Part shown: one piece after another, positions 32,519 to 44,700 of the stretch | How positions within the stretch are numbered: position 1 is the first letter of the stretch | How the letters are laid out: every line of letters starts with the position of its first letter | From: Pratylenchus scribneri | Taxonomy: Eukaryota > Nematoda > Chromadorea > Rhabditida > Pratylenchidae | Reading direction: 5' to 3' | NCBI GenBank assembly: GCA_030063045.1 | Contig: JAQSEB010000004.1 | Coordinates: 186,001-250,000, forward strand | DNA length: 64,000 nt | Translations under genes and position numbers: made by a program | Notes under the pieces: model-generated | Told to the model about the DNA's origin: nothing | Database searches by the model: none | The model's input: only the letters and a program-made list of their open reading frames with translations

Positions 32519-35500
32519 TTGGCCAAAATGACGAACACATTTTGGTCAACCTCATCCACCTATCGTGTCAAACCATTATCGCTCCCTGAAAATGGCCATT
32601 TTTCGCCATCATCGTTGGCACAATTGGAATGCAAAACGGATTGGTCGCCATCTTCGGCACCACCATTGGAACGAAAAACGGATTGGCGTTCCATTTATTT
32701 GTGTGCCGTTTTCACATTCACCGCCTCCGTCCAATTCTCACTTTTCTTCACCTCCCTATGGCCATTCATGCAAATAGTACATATCCTCTACATTCATAAG
32801 TTTTCGTTTCATTTTTAGTTGGATCGATCAGTCACGGTCAGCTATTTTGGAGCGGTCATTGCCATGTATTCCCTTTCCCAAATTGTGGCTTCACCTTTGC
32901 TCGGCATTTGGTCCAATCGAATTGAAAAGCTCAAACCCCCGCTGTTCGTTCCAATTTTAGTGAAATATTCACCAATTTTTCAGCATTTTATGTAACATTT
33001 TCATGTTCATTGGGAATATGCTGTAAAATTCCAAATTCAATTTTCCTAATTTCCCTTCAATTTATTTAGTTATTGGCTGGTTGAACTTTTCCCAACCGCA
33101 TCCAGTCGTTATATTCTTTGTATTTCTCGACTAATCGCCGGCACTGGATGGGGTAATTCCCTTTGTGGATTGTCAGGATAATATTGGAAATTGGCTAATT
33201 CAGGAATTAGCTAGGCGCTGGTCTATTTTGGAAATCTCGGCTTCTAGGTGTCGTACAGACTCGAGAGTAGGCTCATTCGACTCGGCATGGTCGATTTACT
33301 TTACGAAATTTCAATTTCAGACCGATTTAGGAGTCTAGGGCAGGGTTAGGACGGATAGGTTAGGGGTAGGGCGCCACAGGATAGGAATCTAACGAAAAGT
33401 GCTAGTAAACAAGGTTATTATTACTGTTCTGAAATTGAAATTTCATAAAGTAAATCGACCATGTTGAGTCAATGGTGACTACTCTCGAGTCTGTAAGACA
33501 CCTAGAAGCCGAGATTTCCAAAATTCGATAGCCCAGGCGCCTAGCTAATTTCCGAATTGGCCAATTTCCAATATTAGCTGCAACAGATTTATTCAATTTG
33601 AATCTCCCAAATTCCTTGTCCAGCTCAAGTCAGTTTGCTAAAATCCTATGCAGCGGCTGCTTCCCTCAACGAAGACCGTTCCCGGGCCACCGCAATCGTC
33701 ACCGGAGGGGTTGCGTTGGGCACAGTGTTATCAATAAAAAAAGGAAAATTAAATGAATTTTTGCAACATTTCAGCATGGGCCCCGCCTTCCAAATGCTCT
33801 TCACCTGGATTGACTATCCGGGCTTGCCAATTTGTTTTGGTCAAATTTGCCTGCTGAATATTTCAAATAAGTCCCAAATTGCCTTTTAATTTATTCCGTT
33901 TTTCCCTTCTTCAATGTTCACAACACCGGCCATTTTTGCATCGGCAATGAATATCATTTTGATGTTCATTTTGGTCAATTTATTCGTTAATTAGAAGAAT
34001 ATTTATATTCTTTTTTACAGATTTTCCGGTTCCACGAAAATTATACAAGTGTTTTGGAGAGGAAGAAGGACAAGGTTACGGTTTAATAGGAGAATATTGA
34101 ATTTGAATGAATCTTTGATGAATGAAGGTGAAGGAAAATGTCGGTCCACGATTGCCTCCGTATGATAAATTGGCTGTGGCCATTTGCTTTGCAATGCGAT
34201 TCACTCAATTTTTCATTTTCACCAATTTGGAAACGTAAATATTCTTTTCCTCAATTTCATTTTAATTTCATCCAGAATTGGCACTGCATTCGCCATGATG
34301 ATGTTTTTATGGTCACCGACGGAAGTGGTCTTATGGGAATCCATTGCTCATTCTACCCGTGGCATTTTGGCATTGGCTGTCTATATTGCCTATATTTTCT
34401 TGGATTTGGGCAAAAGGTATGTTTTAATTTGTTTATTTTGAGAACATTTCATTAGTTAAAAAGGGAAAATTAACATTTTTTTATTGGGATTTTAATCTTA
34501 GATTGTCAATGCCCTTTCCTTAAGACTTATCCTATTCATCCTACTGTACCCACAATTTTTGCCTAATCACCCCGTCACCATATCAATCAAATATTGCCTC
34601 AATCTGCCTTTATTACAAACCCACCTTTTTCCTCCCTAGAAGTTTTTATTCTTCACATTTTTATCACATTTTCCCGCAAAATTAATTATAAATTCGAGTC
34701 CCCTTAGCCTTATCCCGTTCATTAGGCTACTGAGGTCTTATTAGGCCTCCGGCGAAGGCCCGCCCCAAACAACTTTAGCCCTAGATCCCTATATTAGGAC
34801 TAATATAGATATTTATAACGCTCTAATTATATCCCATAATCCGAATCAAAGAACTCTAGGCATGATTGTTTTATTTATCTTTAGTGTTAGTTAATGCCAT
34901 GGCAGTCCGGGAACATGCTCCTTTCACTTCAATTTTCTACAAAAAAAAATTTATGCAGAAAATAGTAGCATATCCAAATCCCAATATTTAATCCCTAGGG
35001 CATATCCATCAATCATTTTCTTTTGCAGAGTCAATGATCGTTTGGCCTGTTTCTGTTCCCTTTTTGGCCTTTTCCTCTTCCATGTTTTCACATTTTCTTG
35101 GCCATTTTTGTCCGAAAATGTTTTGGCCTATGAAGATCATTGTGAACAAAATAAATATCACAATTATCACATTGTTTTTCCCTAATGTTTAGCCTCAAAA
35201 GAAATCATCCCAGGCTGCAATCGAACTCGTTTTGTTTGGTGCGATGATTTGAAGCAAATCAATGTTTGGCTCTATTATGCGGCAATGCTCATTTGCATTG
35301 GCTTTGCATTCCCGAACATCAATGTTACAATGAATACACTCTTCTCCCGAATTATTGGGCCCCGAATGCAGAGTAAACAGCAGGGAATGTTGGAAATGTT
35401 CGGCGGAATGGGACGAATGTTGGGACCACTTCTCATTGGGTCAGTCCTAATAAAAATGTAATAACAATTTTTTAATTTAGTTTTCTTTACCGTAATTATG

Positions 35501-35679
35501 GCCCTCGAGCAATTTGGATTCTGGAAATGATTGAAGTTGGTGTGATGGGCCTACTTTGGTTGATTTTCTATCGACGACTTGTCCCGTTGAAAATTCCACC
35601 GGAAATGGAGGAGCAAAGAAGGGTTACTGAAGAACAACAAAGGGCAAGGGGTTCATTTGGGGATGGCCTTCCAAATTAA
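32519..35679 (+). CDS. MFSD8: MFSD8/CLN7-like major facilitator protein
   Basis: MFSD8 is a lysosomal 12-TM chloride/solute transporter; loss in humans causes CLN7 Batten disease. Landmarks match in order: DWRSIYLCAVFTFTASVQFS, SLWPFMQI, VSYFGAVIAMYSLSQIVASP then LLGIWSNR, ISRLIAGTGWGQ-like exon junction, SYAAAASLNEDRSRATAIVT, MGPAFQMLFTWIDYPG, MFTTPAIFASAMNIILM, PPYDKLAVAICFAMRFTQFF, FSRIIGPRMQSKQQGMLEMF and GGMGRMLGPLLI. About 11-12 exons. Splicing around 33850-33930 is not resolved. One intron (about 33160-33620) holds an inverted-repeat element. The start MAKMTNTFW is the first ATG of the frame. The gene sits inside the segment bounded by the inverted arrays. Confidence 0.85.
33178..33571. 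mobile_element. Inverted-repeat MITE in an MFSD8 intron
   Basis: 'ggaaattggctaattcagga' at the left mirrors 'ccgaattggccaatttcc' at the right. 'gaaatctcggcttctaggtg' mirrors 'cacctagaagccgagatttc'. 'gtcgatttactttacgaaat' mirrors 'atttcataaagtaaatcgac'. The arms are about 150 bp each. Non-coding. Confidence 0.85.
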
Positions 35680-36869
35680 TTTGTTCAAATTCATCATCAT
35701 ATTTTGCAATAAAAACATTATTATTAAATGTGGCCACATGTTCTCCTCCATCCATATTCACATATGTTCCAATGGCCCCATAGCCAAAATAACCTTGTAA
35801 AAAGTGAATGAATGAATTGGATTGGTTTCATCCAACAAATATTCTTCTTCCTTATTCATTCCCCCTTCCCATTTTTGTCCATTTCCGGTTCGTGAATTTG
35901 GCTAACCAAATTATGCGCCCTCCTCCCCCTATATTGCCGAATTGCCTCTCTCCATCCAGACAATCCATCACAAGTGCCATTGAATGAAGTCTGGCCCCCA
36001 CTTCCATTCATCCGGGTGTCAATTCGCCCACTTCTCAACCCAATTTTGACCCCCCACTTTACCCCCCTTTTTTGCCAAAATTCATTTTCTTCATTTAAGT
36101 GGCCACCCAAAATTGGCCAAATTTATTTTTGGCCATTAAAATCCTCATCATGCTTTTTGGATTCAATGTGGAGAATGTTCACCGGAAATGAATTTTTGTG
36201 AGTATTTTTTCTCCCACGTTCCCTCCAATCCAAACACCCCCTTTTTTTACTTTCCCTCATTTTCTCATTCGTTTATTTTGAAATTGTCCCAACCAAAACT
36301 AATTCGCCATTCTGTGGACCATTTTCCTCCACCCTGTCAGTTTTTTGCCGGCCGATTGTTTTTTCTTTGTCGGTCAATTTAGTCCATAAAGGCCGTAAAA
36401 GAATAACGAGATTGGGGGCTGAAAATGGGGGACAAATGGGGGAAAGGGAAGAACGGCGGCTTAAAGAGGTGGAGGAATAGGAAAAGGGGCATTCCTTGGC
36501 CAATTCCTTGGCCAATCCCCCTTTCACTTATTCCCCCTTCAGTCATCCATCCATCCATCCAATCCAATCCTCCTCCAATTCCTCCTTCTCCATAATTCAA
36601 CAAGTGTGCCGTCCCCCTCCTTTCATTTTGGCCCGTGAAAAGGGCAATGCGATCCATGGTCGAGAAGAAGGGCCAAGAGTGGGTCTGAGGGCATTTTCCC
36701 GTTAGTTTGGCAATTTCACAACGGCGCCAATGGCACGCCATCTCTTTCTGGCCAAAATTTCCTTCAATTTCGAAAAATATTATTTTTCAGCTGGCAATAA
36801 TAAATAATGATTCGAATTCCATCAATTCTTCCATTTTTGTACAATGTTTCCCACCTCCATTCACCACCA
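35680..36869. other. Intergenic, MFSD8 to receptor gene
   Basis: About 1.2 kb with a (CATC)-type short run near 36545. ORFs here lack domain or splice support. The promoter of the receptor gene is expected in its right part. Nothing else is recognised. Confidence 0.4.
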
Positions 36870-39691
36870 ATGTTTCTTCTGCTCATCATTCTCATTATCC
36901 ATCCATTTGGCCCATTTTTGCCAATAATGGTTGGTTTTGAATCGATCAATATGAGGAAAATGATTTTGAATGAACATGATACGAGAAAGGGGAGAGGGGA
37001 GGGGGAAATCTCATCCAACAAATGTTTAATGGGAAAATGTTTAATGGAAAAGATTTGTGTTGAACAATTTTTACATTATTTGTAATTATTAGTCCTAATC
37101 TAGGACTACTCTTGTTTGGAGTACAGTAGGATGAATAGGAAAGGCCTTTAGGCTTTATTGGCATTGACATTTATTTTACAGTTTTGCCAAACTTCTGCCT
37201 CCCCTTCACCTTCTCCTCCAGTTTTGAATGACCAAATTGTGCCAAAACAACGTGAATTGTTGGAATATTTATTCGAACTTTATCGGAAGGAATTGCGGCC
37301 GGTGGTCGACGAAAGAACGGCATGAAAAATGGGGGAAATGCCAGGGAATATTATTTGTGGAATTGAAGGTGACTGAAGTGTCCGTACAATTGTATTTTAA
37401 GCAAATCCAAAAAGTGAAGGAAAATGACCAAATAATCACCGTTTATTGTTGGTTGGAGGAGGTTGATCCATTTTATTGATTGATTAATTAATTGATTGAT
37501 TGAAGTATTGGCACGATGAATTCCTTCGTTGGGACCCGTCACGATTTGGTGGAATTTCCCAGTTGCATATTCCCGTCGAATTGATTTGGCGCCCGGATTT
37601 GCTCGTTTACAACAAGTCGATTCCCCCTAAAATCCATTTATTGTCCAATTTCAGTGCCAATATGAATGTTCGCGAAAGTGAAATGACCACAAATGCCCTC
37701 GTCCAACACGATGGCCGTGTATCCCTGTTTCGTGCCATCATCACGGACATAACTTGCCATCTGAATTTGGTGCCCCCTTTCCCTTCATTCAAATATTCTC
37801 CCTTGAATTTAGCATCGCTTTCCATTTGATCAACAAATTTGCTATTTGATGTTAGCCTCGTGGAGTTATGATGGTTCGCAGGTTTTTGAATGGCCAATCA
37901 AAATTAAAAAGTAAAAGGGAAATATTTTTAAAAGGTGATGATTCGGCCAGCGGAAGATGACAAACATTTATGGGCCGGATTGAATCGAACAACTGGGACA
38001 AATTGGAATTTGTCATCAACCAGTGCACCTCAATCTTCACAATCCCAATCCTCCTCTTCTTCATCTTCTTCATCCTCAATTCACTCTTCCACTGGCCAAT
38101 CATTTGGCCAACAACAACAACCACTCCTTGGCTCCACCTCATTGACCCATTATATTCCAAATATGGAATGGAGTTTAATTGACTTCAAAACGCGCTCAAA
38201 TTTGAAGTAGGCCATTACAATCCAATTTGTAAATATCCCCTAAATAAGATGGTATGATTGCTGCCCAAATCCATATCCCGATATTTGCTATTATTTCTCC
38301 ATTAAACGTAATCCATCATATTATTTGTTCACGTATGGAATAATTCAAATCCATAGTAAATCTCTTTAATTCCCACAGATTGATTATGCCCTCTGCTTTG
38401 ATCACTCTCATAACCGTCGTTGGCTTTTTCACACCTCATTCGACGACTGGCGAAAATACGGAGAAGGCAAGTTATTTTGGCCTCTCATTTTGATTCCCCA
38501 AATTCATTAATTCCTTCAGGTCAGTCTCGGTGTCACTTCCCTTCTTTCATTGGCCTTAATTCGTGAGTAATTTTTCAAAATCGCCAAAAAATTTCCCCCA
38601 AACAGTGATGATGGTTTCTGATAAACTTCCAGCCACCTCCAATACTGTGCCTGTCCTTGGCCAATATTATATTGGTTTATGGCATTTTGAGCTTATCCCC
38701 TCCAATTCCACTCAAATTTAGGCCTAATTTGCATCCAATTCACGGCAACTTATTTGACCACTTGGACATTGGGCCTTCAAATGCAAGGAAATTCGGGTCG
38801 AGCATTGCCCCGAAGGTTGCGTTTTTGGCTGATGAGTGTGAATGTGAGGAGCAATATTTTTGTGAGGCATTTGCTGGGAAGGGAATTGAGAACAGTACAG
38901 CAAAGTATTCGACATAGAATGCGAAAATTTGTGAGTGAAATTTAGAAATAAAAATAAATGGGTGGAACCATTTTGTGCAGGAAAAAATGCGAAAATTGCC
39001 AGCTTATTTGGATGATCGGCCCTCATTCCTTTTCCGGCCATCTTCCACAATTCCGTTGGTCACCAGTCCAGCCGTGGTTCAATTGGATCAGAATGGATCA
39101 ACACCAGCAGCTGCCGATGTTTTGGCACCTTTATTATCCGAAATGGAAAGAAACAACAATAAAATTAATAATTTGGGTCAAAATGTTGGGAATAATTGTG
39201 GCGGAGAACAACAAGTTTAGAGGGAAAATTAAAATATGAATAAATAGATGAATTATTCAGAAACCACATATTTGCACTCAATTCCATCAAAATGAACGGC
39301 AAAAAGAGCAAAGGATAAGTAATGAGAAAGAGGGAATACGGTCAAGCAGTGGCCGACAAATAAATAATCCTGCTGAGTCAATAAGTTAATAAATGGTTGA
39401 ATTCTAATTAAAAATGCATGAATTATAGAAGAAATTGTTGACTCAATTCGATGTGCCTTATTAACCGATGAACAATTGAGGCAAATTCGCATTGAATGGC
39501 AAATGCTTTCCAGGTAAATTTCAATTCGGTTTACTGTATTTGAATATGCCTTATTTGCCCCCAGGATGATTGAGAAAGTGCTCAAATTGCTGTTCAGCGC
39601 CTTCACAATCACATTTGCCGTTTACATGCTTTACGATGAACAGGCGCCGCCTTTGATCACGGAAGAATGGATTTTGGCACATTCACATTAA
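36870..39691 (+). CDS. Nicotinic acetylcholine receptor-type subunit (Cys-loop channel)
   Basis: Signal peptide MFLLLIILIIHPFGPF, then RELLEYLFELYRKELRP, VTEVSVQLYFKQIQKV, YWHDEFLRWDPSRFGGI and IWRPDLLVYN. The Cys-loop is C-HLNLHRFPFDQQI-C (13 residues between cysteines). The vicinal pair YDCCPNPYPDICYYF marks an alpha-type ligand-binding subunit. Pore helix M2 is NTEKVSLGVTSLLSLALILM with Glu before Lys, the cation-selective pattern, followed by SDKLPATSNTVPVLGQYY. M4 is KLLFSAFTITFAVYMLY. Odd: a Ser/Gln-rich insert (about 55-60 residues, 37990-38140) sits in loop F between the Cys-loop and the CC pair. The intron after GGAGAAG uses a GC donor. About 13 exons; the splice near 37310 was chosen to restore frame (43-nt intron). 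ATG at 36807 is an alternative start. Confidence 0.88.
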
Positions 39692-39732
39692 TCAAAACAA
39701 ATATTTATAATATATAAAATAGTCTAATTAAA

Positions 39733-40298
39733 AGGTGGAATTAAAATGTTTGGTGCAAATTAAGCAGGCGGAATTATATTGGGGCAAATAAATCAGGCGG
39801 AATTATGTTTGGGCAGATAAATCAGGCGGAATTATGTTTTGGGCAAATAAAACAGGCGGAATTATGTTTGGGGCAAATAAAACAGGCGGAATTATGTTTG
39901 GGGCAAATAAAACAGGCGGAATTAGTGCAAATTCAAACAGGCGGAAATAGTGCAAATTCAAACAGGCGGAAATAGTGCAAATTCAAACAGGCGGAAATAG
40001 TGCAAATTCAAACAGGCGGAATTAGTGCAAATTCAAACAGGCGGAAATAGTGCAAATTCAAACAGGCGGAATTAGTGCAAATTCAAACAGGCGGAAATAG
40101 TGCAAATTCAAACAGGCGGAAATAGTGCAAATTCAAACAGGCGGAAATAGTGCAAATTCAAACAGGCAGAATTATTTTGGGGCTAATAAAACAGGCGGAA
40201 TTATGTTTGGGGCAAATAAAACAGGCGGAATTATTTTGAGGCAAACAAAACAGGCAGAATTTAATTGATGAGGATTGTAAAATAGGTAGGCGGAATTA
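39733..40298 (-). repeat. Tandem array of 29- and 25-bp units (right arm, inverted)
   Basis: The plus strand reads 'gcaaattcaaacaggcggaa' (25-bp core units, about eleven) flanked by 'gggcaaataaaacaggcgga' (29-bp units, about five left and three right). This is the reverse complement of the array at 30239-31130, with the same long-short-long order. It starts about 40 bp after the receptor stop codon. Confidence 0.92.
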
Positions 40299-40452
40299 AT
40301 AGTTTTCATGTAGACCAACCATAATTATGGGTTTCTTTTCAAAAATTTATAAATTCACTCGGTACACTCATTTGGCTATGAAAATATTCAAATGGAATTT
40401 AATAATTGAAAGGATTGTATGATGAGGAATGAATATATTCTACCAAAATTTA

Positions 40453-41163
40453 TCAATACATTTGTTTATTATCCTTTTGTGCCCATCGTGTGAATGGTTC
40501 CATACTTTCCTTGATTGGCAAATGTTCCAATAATTTTCGTCCATTTCCATGAGGACTTTTTACAAAATCATGAAAATTCTGGTCATCGAAGCCGACAGAT
40601 GCGGCCTTCAAAAAAAGAGAATTGTTCATATGAGTATAATGAATTGAATGGTCACACATCCAAAGGAGTTGCCGCATAAAAAACTCGATCAAGTCGGGCC
40701 CAAAGTGCTGCACCCATACACATTGGGCCTTAAATTAAAATAATGGAATGGAAATGATAAATATTCATCTAATGACTAGATTAATTGAATATTTTCCGTA
40801 CAAGGATAGCAGCTTGTGAATAATTGGCAGCCGGAAAGATCGAAATGGCCAAGTACCTCGCATGCCTTCCGAATTGCAACAATTTCGGCATGCGCAGTCG
40901 GATCTTTATGCAATAGAACCTTGGATTCAAAATAAATTTGTGTACTGTGGGATGGGATACTGATACTGACCATATTATGGCCCCTGGCAATTATTTCACC
41001 ACACTTGACCACAACTGCTCCAAATGGTCCTCCTTCAAAATGTTTTATGATGAATTTGTTTTTAAGGCAAATTGGAAGAATTAATTAATTATTATATCAT
41101 TACCATCGCCATTATGGACACCGGATATTCCTTCTTCGATGGCTTTTTCCATGAATTTTTCCA
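40453..41163 (-). CDS. guaD: GuaD-type guanine deaminase (CMP/dCMP deaminase fold)
   Basis: Spliced protein: MEKFMEKAIEEGISGVHNGD, GGPFGAVVVKCGEIIARGHN, DPTAHAEIVAIRKACEVLGH, then SCYPCPMCMGAALWARLDRV completed across an intron, then AASVGFDDQNFHDFV and a C-terminus LEHLPIKESMEPFTRWAQKD. The zinc/catalytic HAE and PCPMC motifs are intact. The whole protein follows the small bacterial (Bacillus-type) guanine deaminase, including the C-terminal swap segment. It does not resemble the larger amidohydrolase-type guanine deaminase of vertebrates. Likely reaction: guanine to xanthine in purine salvage/catabolism. At least four GT-AG introns of about 45-70 nt show it is resident in a eukaryotic genome. 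Possible lateral acquisition or ancient retention; not decided. Confidence 0.85.
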
Positions 41164-41760
41164 TTATTTAAAAAATTAAATTGTTCTTAAATTGGAGCCC
41201 TTTTTAATCAATGAATGCACCAACAAATTATAATTAATAATCACGTGGAATGGAGGATGGGAGACCTAACTCAAAATATTACACACCCAAATATCATTTT
41301 GTGCTCTGCCGTGTTTAAATTTTGGATGGGAATAATGCAGAAATATTTTGTGCTCTCGTTTCTATCATTTTCCAATTCCCGCCCATTCAAATTCACACAA
41401 ATTCTTTTTACTTTTTTATTTTACTTCTTCTGTTTTATAGATAAAATTCAACAAAAAAAATATAATAAAATAAATTGATTTGATTCATTAAAGGAAAATG
41501 GCCGATAGAGTCAATACAAAAAATGAGAAAACACAGGCGAAAAAAATAAATAAAAAACTGTGCCTTTTGTGATTATCGCCGAGGGAAAAAATTTATTATG
41601 CCCGAATGGAGGGAGGATTGATGATGGATGCACGCAGAATTAATATAATTTTTATATAAAATTGAGAAAAGAATTTGACTGGATGGAAAATGAGGGGTTG
41701 CGAAGGAATTTTAGGGAGGAGATTTTAACATATTTAAATTCAATTCATTTTCTTCTCAAA
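41164..41760. other. Intergenic, deaminase to kinase
   Basis: About 600 bp between the start of the deaminase gene and the end of the kinase gene, both minus strand. AT-rich. A plus-strand ORF (41215-41478) looks spurious. Confidence 0.35.
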
Positions 41761-44700
41761 TTATCCACTCATCAAATCCACAATTTGCATGTCTTCCTGT
41801 TGCTGCTGTTGAGGGTGGTGGTGGTGGTCATCATCCAATGAAAGGCCCATCGCCTTGAGTTGCGGTGCCCAAACCAAATCATCGGCCTCGGAAGTGAGAT
41901 AACGCGTTCGAATGGCCAGTCGTTTTTCCAGTTGACGCAAATCATAATAGGTCTAAAATGAGAGAAATTTATAAGGGTAAAAATAATTAATTAATTTGCC
42001 TGAGGATCACGAAGCCAACGGTGACCAAGACAAGTTTCGATGTTGAGGCGTTCTTCGATCTGAAAAAATTAGGAAGAATATTTCCCCCATTCACCCCTCA
42101 AATTTACTTGGACTTTGAGCAAATGTCGAATCAAATCGATGGCATCGCGGCCAATGTCCTTCCACGGATTTGCCGGAAACTAAAACCATTTAATTAATAT
42201 TAAATGAATTATTTTTTTGTGACCATGAATTCAGCATTTTGGATTTGGTCGGCAATTTCTTCATTCTCATTGAATGGGAATGTGCCGGACAAAGTGACGT
42301 AGATGATCACCCCAACTGCCCACATGTCCAAAGATTTATTGTAGCCTTTAAATTTAAATTGAATTAAATATTTTGAGGCGAATTTTACCTTTCTTTTTGA
42401 GCACTTCCGGTGCTAAATATGCGGGCGTCCCAACAATGGTCTTCCGGAATTGGGTCTCACCAATGAATCGAGCATAGCCAAAATCGCATAATTTGGTTTG
42501 CGGAAAGTTGGTATTGAAATCGGAGAGGAGAACATTTTCTACAAAATAAAATTAATTAAATTGATTAATTTCGTAAAAACCAACCAGGCTTCAAATCGCA
42601 ATGGGCAATGCCACGATTGTGCAAGTAACGAAGAGCACTCAAAATTTGCATTATCAGGAATTTTGTGTGGCGTTCACTGAGTCGACCGGTGGCCTTCAAA
42701 TTTAATTATATTTAAATCAAAATTTCAATTCAACCCAAAACCAACTTGACTGAGAATCATTTCCAGCATATCCCCGTTCATCTTTTCCATTACGACGAAT
42801 ATTTTGTCGGCGGTCTCGAACATGCTCTCCAAACGAATAATTCCCTCATGGCTGACCGCTTGCAGAATGGCCACCTCACTCTTCAGTGTTTCAATGGCCG
42901 ATGATTTTTTGGAGAAACGATCCTTGGCAATAACCTTAAATTGAATTAATCATCAAATAATTTAAAAATGCTTAAAATTTACTTTCACGGCCACCTCCCG
43001 TCTCGATTGCCGATGAATGGCGGAATACACTGTCCCAAATTGGCCAGAACCGAGCAATTTGTCCCGGTTGACTTGATAAAGTTGCGAAAATTGCAATGCC
43101 GGTTCAGCGTTGTTCGGTGGATCGGTCTTCAACGGTGGAGGTTGTAAAGATTGTTGGAGTGCCTGAAAAACATAAATATTATTAAGAGATAGGAATTTAA
43201 TGTTTAAATTCCAAGCACAAAGAATAACTCTTTTGTTTTTTAAATAAACCAGCCTGCTTTCCAGGAGTCTTGCTTCGAAGATTATAGTCCTCCTTAACTT
43301 TGTTCATGGTTGCGGTCTTCTTTTTGTTGGTGGTCCTATTCTTATTGACTGTTTCTTTTGGTTTTGGCGACTTCGGTTTCACATGGAAATGGAATTTTTT
43401 GATGGAATTCAGCTTGGTATTCGGTCCCCCAATATGTTTGCCACCGTAAACCTAATTTATCCAATAAATTCTTCATGCGCTGCTAGGGCTGACTTACGTT
43501 CACAATTTTCCTATTTTGGCCTGTTCCAGATGTGAGGATTTTAACTGTGCATGATTTGCCCTTGTTGCGATTATCCGCGCATCTCCAAGTCGTGATCCCT
43601 TTGATTGTGCATCGCTTATAATATTGATAGCCATTGTAGATGATTTTAAGCCGTCCTCGATCAGAAATTGCATAATGAAATTGTGGAGATTGTTTCGATT
43701 TCATGATGATTTAACAATTTGATTGGTAATATTAAGTCTTTTTATAAATGCTTTGGTTTGGTCTGAATATTATGAAAGGATTTACAATGAATAATTTGGG
43801 TAAATAATAATTAATAAATATAAATATGTTAAAGTGGATGGGATGTTTTTTGCTATTGGCCTATGGCTGTTAACTACCTTTAGGTTATTTTTTTTAAAGG
43901 GCAGCAGGACTGAATGAAAAAAGGTAAATGAAAAGATGGAAGAATGGAAAATGATGATGAATAATCAGCGACTTTTGAATCGAAAAAGAAATTTTGAATA
44001 ATCAATAATCATTAGCCCTAAAGAAAGCATCCATCCAAATAAAAAACGAAATTCAGTGCCGATATGATGCTGATGGGAATTATAAAAATAAAAATGATTG
44101 CGCCCTCTTCATTCAATTAAAATTTACACAATCACAAATTAAATTAAAATGAATGAGAATTATTAAAATTGAAGACAAGCAAAAAAGTGGATGATGGGAT
44201 GGCAAAAATTTTGTTGGATTAAATTTTATTATTAAATAAAAAAATATATATAATGCCAAAATAAATGCGAATGGTTAATATTTAAAATTTACAATACCGT
44301 AGTCGTAATTTATCATCGATTGGAAAAATTAAAATTAATCAATTTTTAAGTAAATTTTAGGTTTTTTTGAGTTATTCTTTGTGCTTTTCATTTTATTATT
44401 TTTAATTAAATTAATACCTGAAACCATTGTTGCCAACTTGTATTCCCAAGTCCGCCTCCCAGCTGCTGATTCCCGCCTCGTAATAAGGCCTCCAAATTCT
44501 CGCCAACGCAATATGTTAAATTGTTGATTGTTCGAATTTCGAATGCATGTGGTGGAAATCTAATCATAAAATTGAAAGTGAATTTGAATATATTTGGAAT
44601 TGTTCCGAATGACTCACTTTGGATCCAACGAAAGGCCTTCGTTCGGGATTATGGCGATTATCTCCGCCAAATGGATTTGCTTGAACACCCGGTTTGGATT

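Noticed and set aside
40453..41163. Bacterial contamination as source of the guanine deaminase
   Set aside because: The coding sequence is split by several short AT-rich GT-AG introns and sits between nematode genes.
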